Shown: positions 45,904-59,540 of the stretch, piece after piece
Numbering within the stretch: the first letter of the stretch is position 1
Layout: each line of letters opens with the position of its first letter
Assembly (NCBI GenBank): GCA_036852015.1
Contig: JAANDG010000015.1
Location: 310,001-374,000, forward strand
Origin: Pelodera strongyloides
Taxonomy: Eukaryota > Nematoda > Chromadorea > Rhabditida > Rhabditidae
Length of the DNA stretch: 64,000 bases
Direction: 5' to 3'
Translations under genes and position numbers: made by a program
Notes under the pieces: model-generated
What the model saw: only the letters and a program-made list of their open reading frames with translations
Told to the model about the DNA's origin: nothing
The model's database searches: none

Positions 45904-47762
45904 ATTACTTACTATTTATTAGGAACCGGGAACATCAAATAGAAAAATCTCTTAGTCAATTACCAATTAGTAAACCGGTTGAACTCCTTGATCTCCACAG
46001 TTTTTCTCAGACCACGGACGAGTTATGTCTAATGTAAAATAGGTGACTTTTTTGTGGTCCATCATCAACTGAAAACTGATTAACCCATAATTCTTTCGTT
46101 TTTTTTTGTGATTTTTAAATGTTCTTGCAACTAATTTTATAACATTGTATTCGGACACGATCAGTGTTTAGGAAATCAATGAGAAAAATTAATTAAATTA
46201 ATTAAAAGAATTTGGCGAATTTTTTTCGCTTTGCCCTTTTGTTCTGGTCTACAAGTACAGGTAGCATACTTACGTGTTTAGGCTATTGTATGAAATTTAC
46301 TAATTTATGAAATAAATCATTTGTTCGGTTTTTAAGAGCTTCACCTTATTCTTCTGTGTCGATTGATTCAGATGCCATCAAAGGGCATTAAAATATATAT
46401 TAAAAATAAACGAAAACTTGAGTTGTGCTTGTATGTCATCCTCATCTGGTAAGGGGCTGTCAGGCAGTGAAAATATGGTTTATTACTTAGCTGTATAGCT
46501 CACAGTTCAGCGGAGCTACATGCACTGTTGACCTTTTTTATATGTTGTGTGCCAATTTGGGATTCATCTTTGTGTTGTGGTCAATCAAGGAAGCAAACAA
46601 GAGGAAAGTGTTCACATGTTCTGCAAACAATGCCAGCAATCAGAGGCAATGAAAAAGATGATTTACAAGCAAACACGTACGACGAATTAAGAAAAGTGCT
46701 AATGACAAATGTCTGGATGTTCAAATGGAAAAACGAAATAGCTGACATTTATTAATGATTATGAGCAATGCGCAAAATACAGTATCCTACTTATTGTATC
46801 AAACATCAGGCGGAATTCCATTCTTAGTTTATGTGCGTCTCTAATTTAAACAAAATGAAGACTGTTGCGGTTTACTGTCTTCAAAGTATTTTGAATGCCT
46901 GTAGAATCGCTGTTGACACAAGTTCCTTTATATTGTTTTTTTATCGGTGTTGTTTAAAAATTTATGTGTGGCAATAGATCCGCGGATGTCCAGCTCATTT
47001 GGATGCTCATATTCAACGAGTTCCAAAGAAAACCACGACCGAAAGTTTTTTGTTTATATTTTGCAAACACGATTATTTTCTCCTGTACGAGCACACCTTT
47101 CGGCACGGTTGATTGAAAATGAAACCAGTATTTCCCCAATCGTAAAAACAATATGAATATTACACTTTGATTGACGATCTCCAGATGTTGCACATACAGC
47201 AAAAAGGAATACATGAAATACTTGTAGTTGGCCATGAGAGTTCGCTTCATCTTTTTCTACTCATTTATGGATACAATAAGTAGAATTACGCTTTATTTAT
47301 ATTCTGTTCATTTTTGTGGGACATGCCAATGGGCATGTATCGAACACGGCATATATATTGCATGACTGAATCAAAAGCTTTGATCTGCAACAATTTAAAA
47401 GGGCACGGCCATTAGAGACAAATGCGAATCTTTTATTACGGTCAAACCACATTAATCAACCTGCTCCAAAAATTAGCGGCACCATGATGCACAATGCAAC
47501 CTTTAGATTCAGAATCGAACAATTTACAACGAACGGAAATTCAAACAAAATCCACGAAAAGGAATTGTATAATTTGTATGACTTGTACCTGAGTGAATTG
47601 CATATATACTAATTAATTACTGCTCAATTACTCTGCGACAACTAATAATATCGCCAAGTCTCTGGATATGTGTTTTCTTTGCCGCAAGAAAAAAAGTAAA
47701 TTTGCTGGAAGTGGGGGCTCTCATTCATCTGCACGGCTAATTATTAACAGACTGATTCAATC
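45904..47762. other. Intergenic, AT-rich
   Basis: No supported exon. The open frames at 46528-46755 and 46947-47156 have neither splice sites nor recognisable motifs. Probably UTR and promoter of the flanking genes. Confidence 0.4.
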
Positions 47763-50700
47763 ATGAATAAAACTCTCCTTTTTATTGTATTTAACTTCGG
47801 TCTCCTTTTTTTTGAAGTATGATGCAGTAAGAAAGTTGTGACGTCTGGTATATATGAATATTTTCTTGCCACATGCTTATTCGTGATTTTCTGCGTTTTC
47901 TGATTTCAAACCATAACTATTTCTATCAATTTGACCGTCACAAAACTGGTGACCGTGTGTATTGTCGCCAATGTTCGATCCCATATACAAAAGCAAAATT
48001 GTTCGCCTTGTTTTATTCTTCGAGTTGCGTGTTACAAGACTTTTCACTCGCTTCTTTAGACGAAACCCCCGTTTCCACGGGTTCACACTACAAATACATT
48101 ATATTTAATAATGGGCAAATTTTCAACCACGCACCTTTATTGTCAAAACGTTCGCAAATTCCTGAATGGCTCACTCATTCATTAATGTAATAATTACTCA
48201 GAGCTTCTCAATTTAACATGTTTCGTCTAAAACCTCGTCATTGGCATTTTGGTTGCGCCTACGCAATTGTGTTAAAGAACAAGTTCCTATATAAACAATA
48301 ACGATTATAAATTAGACGCCGATGCTACCAATAGTTAAGCATTGCTCAGGAAACCATGGAGCAAATTTCTTTTAGTAAAATGAAGCTATTGCCGGTAAGG
48401 AAGCCACTTTTTTGCCTCTATTCACCCTTATGTTCGGTCTCCCTTTTTCGAAGTATGATGCAGTAATAAAAGTGTGAGCATATCCATTATCCAAATATGA
48501 CAAGTTGTTTCAGCTCGAAAATATGATGCCTTTGGATTTACGAGAATACTCCAAAATTGTGTGCAATAACACAGTGGCGCAAATTGAACTTAATCCACCT
48601 GTGGGATTGAAAACATTCTTATTAAGAGTACGTCTTATTTTGCACAAATTTTTTTCATTTTACTCTCTATATATATATATATATGTAGCTTAATAATTGT
48701 GTATTCCCAAAGTTTATAGGAGACACCTAAGAACTGTGTTCTATTAAATCGTCATTATAGATGGACATGTAGTGCCTTTGTTTAGCAATAATTCGACACT
48801 CGCGCTATGTTTCATGAACATTAATTTTTTTTAGCAATTGATTTTAATCGTTGTCAATGATGTGTGCAAAATAAAACTGAACAATACGCTAGAATTTATC
48901 GTGAACTCGCACGATTGTAATATAACTGGAGACCATAACCAGGTTGGTTATTTTCGAAGAATACTTAACAATATTTCAACATAGAAATTTTAAATTGTTA
49001 GAGCTTTTACGTTTTCGTCACATTTTAGGTAACATATGTAACTACGATGTATAATTATACGATGCCGTTTCCTTGCGTAATAGATGACGTGGTAAGTTTT
49101 ATTGTAGACTTTCCTTTTCTATTTTCCCTTTTTCCTACACATTTTCACATGACAAACTAAGAAACCACCCTAAAAGCCGCCACGATTGTATAATGAATGT
49201 TATTCAGCGACCAGATACTGAACTAAACGTTTACAATTATTATGACCAAGAACGGGCATTAAGCCCTGAGATTGACGATTTTGGGATTGGATCCGAATTA
49301 ATTATAAAATTTCCCAAATCAGGTGAGCCATTACTGTTGTTAAAAAATGAATTGTTGCACTACATAGGAATAGGGGAAGCACTTGGTGAGGGCTCCTCGT
49401 TTTCCCACTGTCCAAACTCTTTGGTGACCGCTTGGGTCCCCGTGGTGATCAAGTAAGCCGTCGGCAACTGGTCACCACTTGGTCACCAAGTTGCCGTCAA
49501 ATGGTCAGTAACCAATCACAAAACGAGTTCAGGGGAAACCATTTGGTGACCGATCACCAACGGTTTTTTCTGTGGTCTCGTCCTCTTTCCTGTGTAGTGA
49601 TGTTGCATGCCACACTCGTCACCGAATACTTTCGAACGAAGGCCCCTTTCAGAGTACAGTATTCCACAGCAATGTTGGGTTCAAATTGACATGGATAATC
49701 CATTAATTACCGTGATGAAATACAACACAGATGGACAGTTAGACCTGCATCCGTCGTTTTCACTGAAACGTGCAAAAGGTACGCCTGCAAGTGTTTTATT
49801 TTCCTTTTACAGGGGAAGGAAGGAAAAGGAACTCCACATTTTTCCGAAATGAAAGAATGTTTTCAATTTTATGTCTACACATATACAGAAATATTTTATT
49901 TCTCAGACAAGACGCAAATTTGCGAATTATTCGCGCATAATCACATAAATTTAGCATATAAACTGGTAAATTGAAATAATAAAAGCTGAATCTAGTGGAT
50001 TTCATTAAACAACGTAACAAAGGAGATTGAAATGAATAAACAAATAAATACGACATTTCTTCGTCCGACAATTTATATGTAAATGTTGTCAATTCAGAGA
50101 AATTGGGGCGTGGAAATCGACCATTTTATTACGGAATTCTCAAAATTAATTGGAAATTGGTTGGTATGAAAGAGAAGACCGAGGAGGACACCGGACACAA
50201 TTTTCAATTCTACTGCCATATGAGCCGGTGCAATATGGCAGAAGACAAGAGTGTCAGTGAGCTTAGATGTTTCGATATTCGGATGTCATACCGTAACTCA
50301 AGAAGAAATAAACAAAAAAACCTTCCGACTAAGAGTCAGAAGTATTATCTTCAGTTATTCCCCTTGTGTTTTCTAATTGTAAGGTTTAAAATTTTAAAAC
50401 ATTTATATCGCCCAAAATGTGCTGAATCGATAAACCATTTCTCGAATACAAATTGTTTCTGATCGGACGCATAGATAGCAAATGCGGTTATATAAAACGT
50501 CCTTCGGTTTACTTTCGTTTCCATAAGAAAATGCATTGCTACATTGCTTGCCGTACCATAGCTACACTAGCATATGCCTCTTATGAGGACAGTGCCAAAG
50601 ACTAGTTGTTCCAACGTACGCACCTCATAGAATCCTCTATAACTTCAATAAACTGGACCGTAACTTGACATATGTTACTGTAGCTATCGGTCTCTGTGTA

Positions 50701-51059
50701 TCTGCGGTCTATTTAATCTCGAATTGTGTGGCTCAAAACGATGATTAATGTTTGCAATTAGCAATCTATCAAAAATAAAAAGACGTTTATGCTTCATTCC
50801 CTATAGCGTGGAGACCATGTTACTTTCATTGTCATGTACAGTATCGATTTGAATTTTGATTGCTCTATTTATGCCCAACTTAAACCAAAGACCTTTTTCC
50901 GGTCGTAGTTTGTTGATGTTTCGGTTATTGCTTTCAGTGTCTGAACGGCCCAATTCAGCCAGTCAGTCTTCGAGGGTTCCAACTTGTTCTTCCGAAGAGA
51001 GGAATAACAAAGAGGGACTGCCTTCGAATACTTCCACACTCGGTTCGTTGGTCAAATAA
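47763..51059 (+). CDS. Secreted or membrane ZP-domain-like protein (298 aa model)
   Basis: Exons in phase: 47763-47816 (signal peptide MNKTLLFIVFNFGLLFFE), 48514-48627, 48835-48942, 49029-49091, 49208-49322, 49653-49778, 50098-50292, 50938-51059. A ZP-N-like half holds IVCNNTVAQIEL, a second Cys pair and several NxT/S sites. The C-terminal half holds PQQCWVQID and ends HNFQFYCHMSRC, the form of the last cysteines of ZP domains. Nematode ZP proteins polymerise in cuticle or apical matrix; the assignment rests on pattern, not alignment. The last exon is Ser/Thr-rich. Ending it instead at 51050 (donor GTCAAA) would join in frame to the exon at 51289 and add a membrane anchor, the usual ZP architecture. 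An alternative first exon begins at 48356 (MEQISFSKMKLLP). Confidence 0.5.
49390..49575. repeat. Intronic inverted-repeat element rich in TTGGTGACC
   Basis: TTTGGTGACCG occurs near 49420 and 49540, with inverted and shortened forms (GGTCACCA, CGGCAACTGGTCACCACTTG) between them. This gives a compact, self-complementary block in an intron of the ZP-like gene. Probably a degraded MITE. Confidence 0.55.
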
Positions 51060-51288
51060 GTAACTGAACCTCTCTAACAACGTTAATTTATGAATCATAA
51101 CAAATAATTGCGCTCGGTACTTATTTGTATTTACGTTGAAGATGAAACAAGTATCTTCACCAATTCATCCGCCGACTGGATAGCTTGCAATTTATGATAA
51201 TCGAGTACGAGAGAGAAAGCGAGTCAACAAGTAGATGAGAGTAGATAAGTAATGTTGGACGACATAAGTAAGGTATTGTTCTTTTCAG

Positions 51289-51621
51289 TGGTGCCATCCG
51301 CCAAAGGAGAAAGAAGAAGAAATGTTGAGCTTGCCGACTTGGGCCGAACATGTGGTCATCATTATGTTGTCGATCTGTCTTGTCATGATCATCGCTTCGA
51401 TTGTTATGCTCGCATTGTCCATCTACATGAAACACAAGTACAACCAAAGAAGAAAGGAAGCGGATAAGCCGAGACTATCCAGAGGAGTGGAGGACCTCAC
51501 TCTCATTGGACATGAGGGTGAAACATCCAATGCAAGACGTCCCAGATCGGGCACTAGGTCCAAGATCCCCTATCAGCTTAAGACATCCCAGACCCATTCC
51601 ATAGAAACCGCTAGACAGTAA
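51289..51621 (+). CDS. Single-pass membrane protein or membrane tail of the upstream ZP-like gene
   Basis: The exon begins after CTTTTCAG and is open to a stop at 51621. If independent, the start is the Met at 51322, giving 99 aa: a few residues, one strong TM (VVIIMLSICLVMIIASIVML), then a basic cytoplasmic tail (KHKYNQRRKEADKPR) with acidic, Ser and Arg patches. The acceptor-like sequence just upstream would serve for trans-splicing. The reading frame before the Met (WCHPPKEKEEE) is also open and in phase with an alternative end of the ZP-like gene, so it may be that protein's anchor and tail. AATAAA occurs at 51811. Confidence 0.6.
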   Translation, partial: WCHPPKEKEEEMLSLPTWAEHVVIIMLSICLVMIIASIVMLALSIYMKHKYNQRRKEADKPRLSRGVEDLTLIGHEGETSNARRPRSGTRSKIPYQLKTSQTHSIETARQ

Positions 51622-52752
51622 ACTGCATCCTAGTTCAATTACAATGTTTCGGCTATATCATCATATACCCTATTCTCCATTTCATCTTGTATCCTAGCTA
51701 TTTAAGTTTCCCGGGTTAGACATTGTGTAAGTTAGTCATTTGTAAAGAACAGACCGCGCAAATTATCTTTGCTATTAATTGTACTTTCTTCATATTGAGC
51801 GTATCCTAATAATAAACTAATAAAGCTTAAGTTTTATTCTCGATTATTTGTTTTTTAGTTTCTGTAGATCGTGTCTGTTGCTTGCAGTTTTGTTGTGTGA
51901 CTTTTGCCTTTCCATGCTAGTAATCTCTCACTAATTTGTTTTCACTGTTGAACTCAATTTCTTACCATTAGTTAAATTCTTTTCCCACGTTTTTTTAATT
52001 ATGCCGTCTGTTTTCTTCGTTCGTAAAATATGCATTCTCAAATTGACCACATTCCTACTCTTCTTACCAAAACATCGCATAAGTATGCAATTATTTTGTG
52101 TTATTTAATAAAGTTGTGTGAATTTCTGCTGTGTTCGTGACGCATCAAAATGTTAACAATATATGTGGGTTACAATTAAGTTTTCACTAACTTGAATTTC
52201 CCAAAAACTGTAAATTGAGATTATCATTACCGTTTCGTAAGTTATCTTTACCGTCCAAGACAAAACAACCATATAAACCAACTGGCTTATAGTAAACTTG
52301 CACTGGATTTCGAAACAATATTACGGCTACTCCAGTCCTTTTTCTTTTCCTGAATTTCAGTAAAGTAAGACATGTAGGAAATGTTCAAAAATTCCTTGTC
52401 ATATATGCCAAAATATCAGATAAGGGGTCGTTTGAATTCCCGCCTTTTTAAAATGGCGCACACCACTGCAACTCTTGACGCAGCAGCTGTTCACTTTACT
52501 CCTCTCGGTCTCTGTCTCCTCTACAATGTATACTATTTGTTGTTTACTTTTTAACTGCAACATTTTGTAACCATTCTTTTAAAAGTTTCTTCTATGTCTG
52601 ACATGTTATTTTATGATTTACTATAGCTGGTATATTTGTCATGATTTTTTTTATGTTTAATATTATGTGTACCTGTGATCATCATATGCAAAATCCTTTT
52701 CCATCATAAAATATTGCAGGTAGACCTAGGACTGAGCAGCCAACACATCACT
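51622..52752. other. 3' UTR and intergenic region before immt-1
   Basis: Contains AATAAA signals near 51811 and 51821 and AT-rich spacer. TTGCAG at about 52717, some 33 bp before the immt-1 start, is a plausible trans-splice acceptor. No other exon. Confidence 0.5.
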
Positions 52753-55700
52753 ATGCTGCGTACTGCTGCGGTATGTGATAGTTTTTTTATTGTATTATTT
52801 CTAATAAACAGTATCTTAATAGTTTTTTTCGTTAAATCCAGCATTATCTTTAACAGTGCATTTTGAAGAGAAGTTTTTCAGAAGCAGACTGTTCGCGATG
52901 GACTGAAGCTTGCGAGATCTAAGTCCACAGCCCCTCCCGTTACGCCCATTAAGCCAAAGTAATCTATTATTATTTCCATTTTTTTGTCATGTACAAATAA
53001 ATATCTATAACACGTCGAAGCGAAGTCCTCAGGAGCTGTACGTTACATAAAAGTAAGGTAGCGGCGATAACGTGTACAAATTGTGGTTTGTTGAAAAGAA
53101 GGAGAGTGCGTAAAGGAAGACCAAGCGTTGTAATCCTCCAGGTTATTCATCGTAAACGAAATCCATCCCGTCAATTTTTGTAGGAATAGCTCTGGCGGAG
53201 GAAAGCTCGCGCTGACACTTGGCCTCACAACTGCAGCCACTGGAGGTGTTCTTACTTACGCTTATATGGACCCCGAGTTCCGAAAACAGGTAATGCAGAT
53301 ATTTTAAAATTATGGTTGTAGTCATTTAACGTCAAGAAACGGAACATTTTAAAATGCTTATGGTTCGTACAGATTAGGTCGGTTTTTGCTTTAAATGTTG
53401 TTCGCCTAAAAGTTAATTTCCAGTATGGTTTTGTGATTCCTAATACTCAAAAATGTAGGTGGAAAACAAAATTCCCCAGTCAAATGAGGTTTTCGACAAG
53501 ATACTTGGAGCGCCCAATACGACGTGAGTACATTTAGATATTGGTTCTCCTCCAACAGTTTTTTTGTGTCGATTGTCGTATATTTGATTTATATTCATAT
53601 TTTATTTACTTAATTTTTCTTTTTTAGTGCTCCAATTGCTCCGATTGAGAAGCTTCCAGCTCTTCCCAAGAAAGTGGACGACGTAAGCTTTGGTTTTATT
53701 GTTTTGTCTAACGTTTAGCTATTACGAGGTGAAATCTTATTATATAAAAGAGTAACTGTAGCGTGCGCTAGCACTCACATTATGGAAGTAGAGTTCGAAT
53801 AAATTTTTCCGATTTGGGTATGAAAGAGTGCCGCAGCTCAAATTAGAATATTCTCATGTCAAAGAACTATGAATTCGTAAAGATTTTCATCTACGCTACA
53901 GTCCTTTCATAAGTAATGAAAGACGCCGCAGTCTGGTAAAATATATACATATTATTAACGGAGCAAGGTATGCATATTATTTACGTAAATGTTGTTCAGG
54001 TCCTTCCTCCCCTGGCCGTCCACCAGCCACCTCCAGTCGAGAAGAAGCCCGCCGTCCATGTCGACCCGGTTGAGGTAAATATGAACTTTCATCTTTCATA
54101 TTGCTTTAAAAAACATGCGTTTGTTTAAAGGGAGAGGCCCACAAGAAAAAAGTCTTTCTTAATTTACTTGCACCGAATGTCCGGAATTTCAGAAATATTA
54201 ATGTGAAAACCACATTTCTTTACGCCCAGAACTCGCAGAGTTATTCCTCGGTAAGCTGTTCGGCCAGGTACCGTAGTCAGAATCAATTTTTGCGCTTTTA
54301 GGGCATTAAAGTAATTGGAAACGCTTTGTTAAGATGGTAGCAATGTTCTTCATTCGTTTAACAATTATTATGTAGAGAAAGAATGCTAATGGATGCATAT
54401 AAACCGTAAAACGTATTTTAACCTTTCTGACTACGGTACCTGGCCGAACTGTTTGCCGGGGAATAACTCTGTGAGTTCTAGGTGCAAACAAATGCGGTTT
54501 TCACAGTAACATTTCTGAAATTCCGGACATTCTGTGCAAGTAAATTGAGGAAAACGTTTTTCTCGTGGGCCGCTCCCTTTAAAAAACATGCGTTTGTTGG
54601 CATTCTTTTTCTCTACGTTGTGCAAGAGCGTGCTGCTTTAGTAATGTGTGGTTTAAAACACAAGTTCATATGTTCAGATCTTGTTCAGCATATTTTTTTT
54701 AATAATATTTACTGAGAAATTTAGATTCACAAGCCGCTCCCAGCCCTTTCCACTGAGAAACCTTCTGAAGAACTTCTCAAAATCAGGAACAAACGTGAGT
54801 TTTGGTGCCAACACTTCACATTACTTGCCATTCCCCACCGCCATAGCTTGTCTTAGAAAACATCGTTTTTTAGAGCTGGAGGACAGTTTGTTCGCCGCAA
54901 TTCGAAGTGCTGAGAGTCGTGTGCAATTATCCACCGATACCAAGATCAAGACAATTGAGGCAATTAACGCCCATGCCACACTACTCAAACAAACCGTGGA
55001 TGATGCCAAGAACTCCGATTGGGAAAAGGTTCGTTAGTAATTGTTTGTTATTTTTTATTACTCAGTGTCATCCTTTTACATTTCCTAGTTTGGGAATTTT
55101 TGAACCTTCTCATCATTTTCTTTTAACTACAGGTGACAAAGGCCCTTCAACAAGCAGAGGCTCTAGCTAGCACTGATGCCCTGACCGAAGCTGACGGTCG
55201 CAACTACGTGGACAACTTGAGAAAGGTGTGTTTTATCATGTTTTGTTCTTGAATCCATTTCCATTGTTTGTGTGAACTTAGCGTGTGCTTCAGTTATTTT
55301 CTTTTTAGATACCCATTAAGTTGTCGTTCTTACGTCCATCTTTTCATGATGGGATAGTCAAAAATATCTTTGCAGATTATTAACGATGGAAAGGCTGATC
55401 CATCCACTGCCACCAACCCACTTTTGATCAATGCAATGGAGACCGCGAATAAACTCAATCATCAACTTGACGAATTGAACAACCTTGTCCACAAGGTATT
55501 TGAACATTTTCTACCATTGTTTACTCTTCTTTTCTGAGTGTTGCCTGACAAATGTTTATTTATGTGCATCTTAAAAAGGCTGTAATTCAGGCCCGCCAAG
55601 AGTCAACCATCCTTAACCAGTACAAGGATCTGATTGACCGTTCTCGTGAACAATTCGCCCTTGAGATGAAGAGCATTCTTCCAAACGTCGACCTGCAAGC

Positions 55701-58327
55701 CAGAGGCAAGAACCTGAGTGAGGTGAGAACGAAATTCAGCTAAAAGCTTCGATACACAAGTGTATCTGTTATGAATGTCGTTTATATTTCGCTTACCCCA
55801 TTTTATGTAAATCTTTTTCAGGAAGAGTTGAATGCTCTGATTGCCCATGCTCACCTTCGCGTCGATCAATTGAGAAGACAGCTTGCCGAACAACAGGTTA
55901 ATATTTTTGTTTTTCTTGTGCTATGATTAGCGTCTGTCGATTCCTTGAGACCTTGCGAACGGTCTACGTGTAAATGTTGCAAATGAAATTGTAAGTTAAA
56001 AATTAAATTATAGCTTCGCGAAGAGCAGAACATTGCCCGAGCCATTGAAGCGCAGCGTGGTGTCGATGAAAAGGTTGCCGAGGAGAAGTTGATGATCGAA
56101 CTGAAGAGAGTTCAAGACCAGAAACAGGTCGACGTCGAGAGGGTGGTCAGTTATGATTATTCGAACGTAAGGGTATGTCCTTACTCCTAATAAGTGCTAG
56201 CAATTCGTTTAGATCTTGTCATGCTCTTATTTTAGCTCCTTTCTACACGTTCCCACTGGGAGGAAGAACTGGAAGGACGTCTGAGGAGAGCAGCTGGAGC
56301 ACACGCAGAACATCTTGAGCAGGTACTTCGGCGACCAATTGATCCTTTTGTTTTTAAAGATTTAGTCTATTCATCTGGTCTTTTTGAAGCGCATTTTATA
56401 TTTACGGCAGTTTTGTTTAGGTTATTCGAACACAGAGGCAACTTTTCGAAATCGAACACAATCAGAAGGTTGAAGAGGTACGTCGCTACGCTTTTCATAT
56501 ATTTGTAATTGCCAAAATTAACAACTTCTATTCAAGATGTTTATCGTTTTCTTCAGAATTTGCGATGACGTTTTCCCATGTTTAGGCAGTTCTCATTGAA
56601 CGGACTCACCATTCGAAGGCCGTTGGTCAGGCACTCTCCAGACTTGAAGGAATTGAATCGGCCCTTGGAAGCCGCGTCGCCCTGGTTCGTTACTTGTTTG
56701 ATAAAGATTAATTTTCCGCCTTTCATGATGAATTGCAATTTGCGTTTATACTGATATTGCGTTCATGTTTACAGAATACTCACATTTAGGATGCCGAAAA
56801 CCGCCGTTGCAAGCAATTCTGGATTGCTTGCCACAACCTAATTGATACCATCGTACACGGAATTAAAGCCGGCGAGAGTAGAGATGCTCGTCGGGCACCT
56901 TTGAAGGACAGTTTGGAAATCCTGCGTCAGGTTCGAATCCTTGGAATTTTAAAATTAAAGTGCTAAAGCCGAAATGAAAAAAATTGCAAACTTTCATATA
57001 CTCATACTGTCTGTTCGAAAGTGTCTATTATATCTGAAGAATGTCTGTTATATCCCTTAGCGATACGTTGCACACGAGATGTAAACACAAGTTTTCACAC
57101 TGCAAACACAAGTTTCTAGCACAACGGTGTAGACTATGAAGTGTAGACAGTAGGTGACATGCGCGTAGACACTTCTGTTGATGTCCAGAGTAGATCCGCA
57201 AGCGTCGTACATCAGCCGAGTCGAGTCCTCTCAGCAGGCTTGCAGCCGGCCCTGGCGTAGTAGTGTAGTCGCTCCTCTCTTGGTAGACTCTGTCGATCTT
57301 CGATCTGACGTGATTTTTCGTATGCTAATTACTTTCAAACTACTTTCGAAGCAGACAATTCTAAAACTTGTTTACACGAATATACGTATACCCAATAGCA
57401 TACGTTACAATATCCATAACTGTTTTTAAACACAATGCTTTCTTACAAGTGATAATGCTTTCTTACAAGCGCTGTCTTACAATTGATTTCTTACAGGTAA
57501 ACCCCGATGATGACTTTGTCTCGAGCATCGCCAGTGTTTTCCCAGACCAAGCAATTGAGCGAGGAGTCTACACTGAGCATGATTTGAAGAATATATTCAA
57601 CAACCTGTACAAAGTGGGAAGGAGAACTGCTTTCATTGATGATAATGGCGGTTGGTTAATCTTAATTCTGGTTTGTATGAGTTTCATTCAGCTTCCTGTT
57701 TTACTTTTTTTGACCTTTTATTTAATTTATATTTCGGATTGATTGCAGGTTCCATAGCAAAGTATGCATGGTCATGGATAAGATCGACTCTGAGTTTGGA
57801 CATCCCCAAAACTTACTCAAGAAAGGACTCGTTCGATCCAGTTGCATTGGACAATATGGAGGTTTGTATTTTATCGTGTCTTCCCTTCCTTTCTTGAGAC
57901 AAGTAACTTCTTTATAATCAAGGACCGTGGTCTACACCTCATTTATGGATTTGCTTGTTCTAGATCCTTTCCCGCGCCAAGTGGTACGTCGACCAGGGAG
58001 ACTACGATAATGCAGTCAAAGTTGTACAACTACTTCGCGTAGGTTTTGCTATACTATTACCTGTTGGGTTGTGCCTTGAACCACAGACGGGATGGCGGTT
58101 TTGATTAATAAACGCTCGTAGTGTCAAATGGGCAAGAAACAGATGGACTGCTTCTGCAAAGAAAGTGTGTAGCGATCTCCTTGGGAAATGAAATCATTTT
58201 CCAGGGTGAGCCTGCTCGTCTTGCGGAGGATTGGGTGAAGGACACTCGTGCTCACTTGGAGACAAGGCTTCTGGCAGAATTGCTCGTCGCACATGCAGCT
58301 GTCACTTCCATCCGGTCGACTTATTAG
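52753..58327 (+). CDS. immt-1: MIC60/mitofilin, inner-membrane MICOS subunit (680 aa)
   Basis: Twenty-one exons join in phase, from 52753-52770 and 52882-52958 to 57964-58038 and 58205-58327. A basic mitochondrial presequence ([20 protein letters not shown]) is followed by the single inner-membrane helix ([20 protein letters not shown]), a Pro-rich linker, a long coiled coil (exons from 54874 to 56684), and the C-terminal mitofilin domain ([55 protein letters not shown]). MIC60 projects into the intermembrane space and organises cristae junctions with the other MICOS subunits. Length matches the nematode protein (about 680 aa). Small uncertainties: the exon start at 55591 (or 55580) and the donor at 56167. 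The intron 54075-54724 hosts a foldback element. C. elegans has two mitofilin genes; the symbol is by resemblance. Confidence 0.93.
54105..54598. mobile_element. Foldback element flanked by 21-bp direct repeats in an immt-1 intron
   Basis: Arms of about 150 bp (54128-54280 and 54427-54577) are inverted copies ending GGGAGAGGCCCAC and its complement, with inner ends CCGTAGTCAG and its complement. The whole is bracketed by direct copies of a 21-base word beginning TTTAAAAAACATGCG at 54105 and 54578. That is a much longer duplication than cut-and-paste transposons leave. No coding capacity. Confidence 0.85.
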
Positions 58328-59540
58328 GAACATCAGAGATCAAAATAAATTTGATCTACCAGATAAATGGTTTCATTCACGAAACAAATAAAGACGTTGG
58401 CTCAAGCAGGCTTGTACAAATAGCTTACCTATTCACTGCACAGTATAATATTCCCTTGAGCCATTGCAGCCTTTTCTAGATGCGAGTTTTTTTCGACGTT
58501 CAGGTATTTACCCTCGGTGTCTGCTTAGCGTATCTTGCAATATTGAATAAATAGATGCTTGTAAATGGCGTAGATCATGTTCTGCGTCACGATGTGTATT
58601 GTTTTCTAGCTAAACGAGAGCTTAGTGAATAGTTAGGTATGAAGTAAGTAGTTTTTTTTTGTTTTCGTTAGGTTTGGGTCCCGCGCGGTGCGAGTCACTG
58701 TTGTACGCTCTTTTTTTTATTATCCTCTTCCTACTGCCCTTTAGTTTCGTTTCACCTATTTGTTTAGTTCAATTCAGACGTATTGCATCTTCAAATAGCA
58801 GCTGTTTGATTGTATTATTGTCTCATACACATGTCTATTTAGATGAATTTAATGAAATTTTATTCCATAGTATCATTTCAATGTGAAAATCAGCTCATAA
58901 TTGTGAAACAGAAACACATTTTTTGATACATATATGGCCCGTAGTCCAAGTCAAGAATCAAGAATAACACCATACATTAACGAATGGAAAAATATTGCTG
59001 ACACTACTGCATTGGTTGCTGTAAATAATCACTATAAAGCATAGTGCATCACCAATTGGATAATCGCGCACATGAATTCGCCTAGTTAATTAACAGTAAA
59101 TATTTCATGATGGTTTGTAAAATGATGGCAATTGTTACTGAATTTCAGTTACCCTAAATCTGCAGAGAACAGACACCAATAAATAAATCGCAAGTAAGTA
59201 TTAGATAAATGAGGGTGACATATTCGAAAACAGCCGCTTGTACTCAAACATCCGAAGAATCTGCACAACCACCATTTAAGCTCTCCGCTCGCCTGTTCCT
59301 GAAACTCGAAAGCATAGAAATATTCATTTTTCAGCACGTCTTTTTTTTTGGAATAATGAACTCTGGCCAAATTCATCCGACTTTGACTGAGAGTGTTGTA
59401 TTACTGAAATATAAGCGGACACAAAGGATGCGCAAACACAATCTTGATATAGAACACCGCATTTCCTGATTGTTCATGAGCATTCTCAATTTTGAAATTC
59501 AGACGGTCTCTTTATGGAAATTTAAAAAAAAAGTGGAAGC
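58328..59540. other. Intergenic between two convergent genes
   Basis: 3' ends of immt-1 (+) and the amine receptor (-) face each other. AATAAA-like words are present. Only short unsupported open frames occur. Confidence 0.45.
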
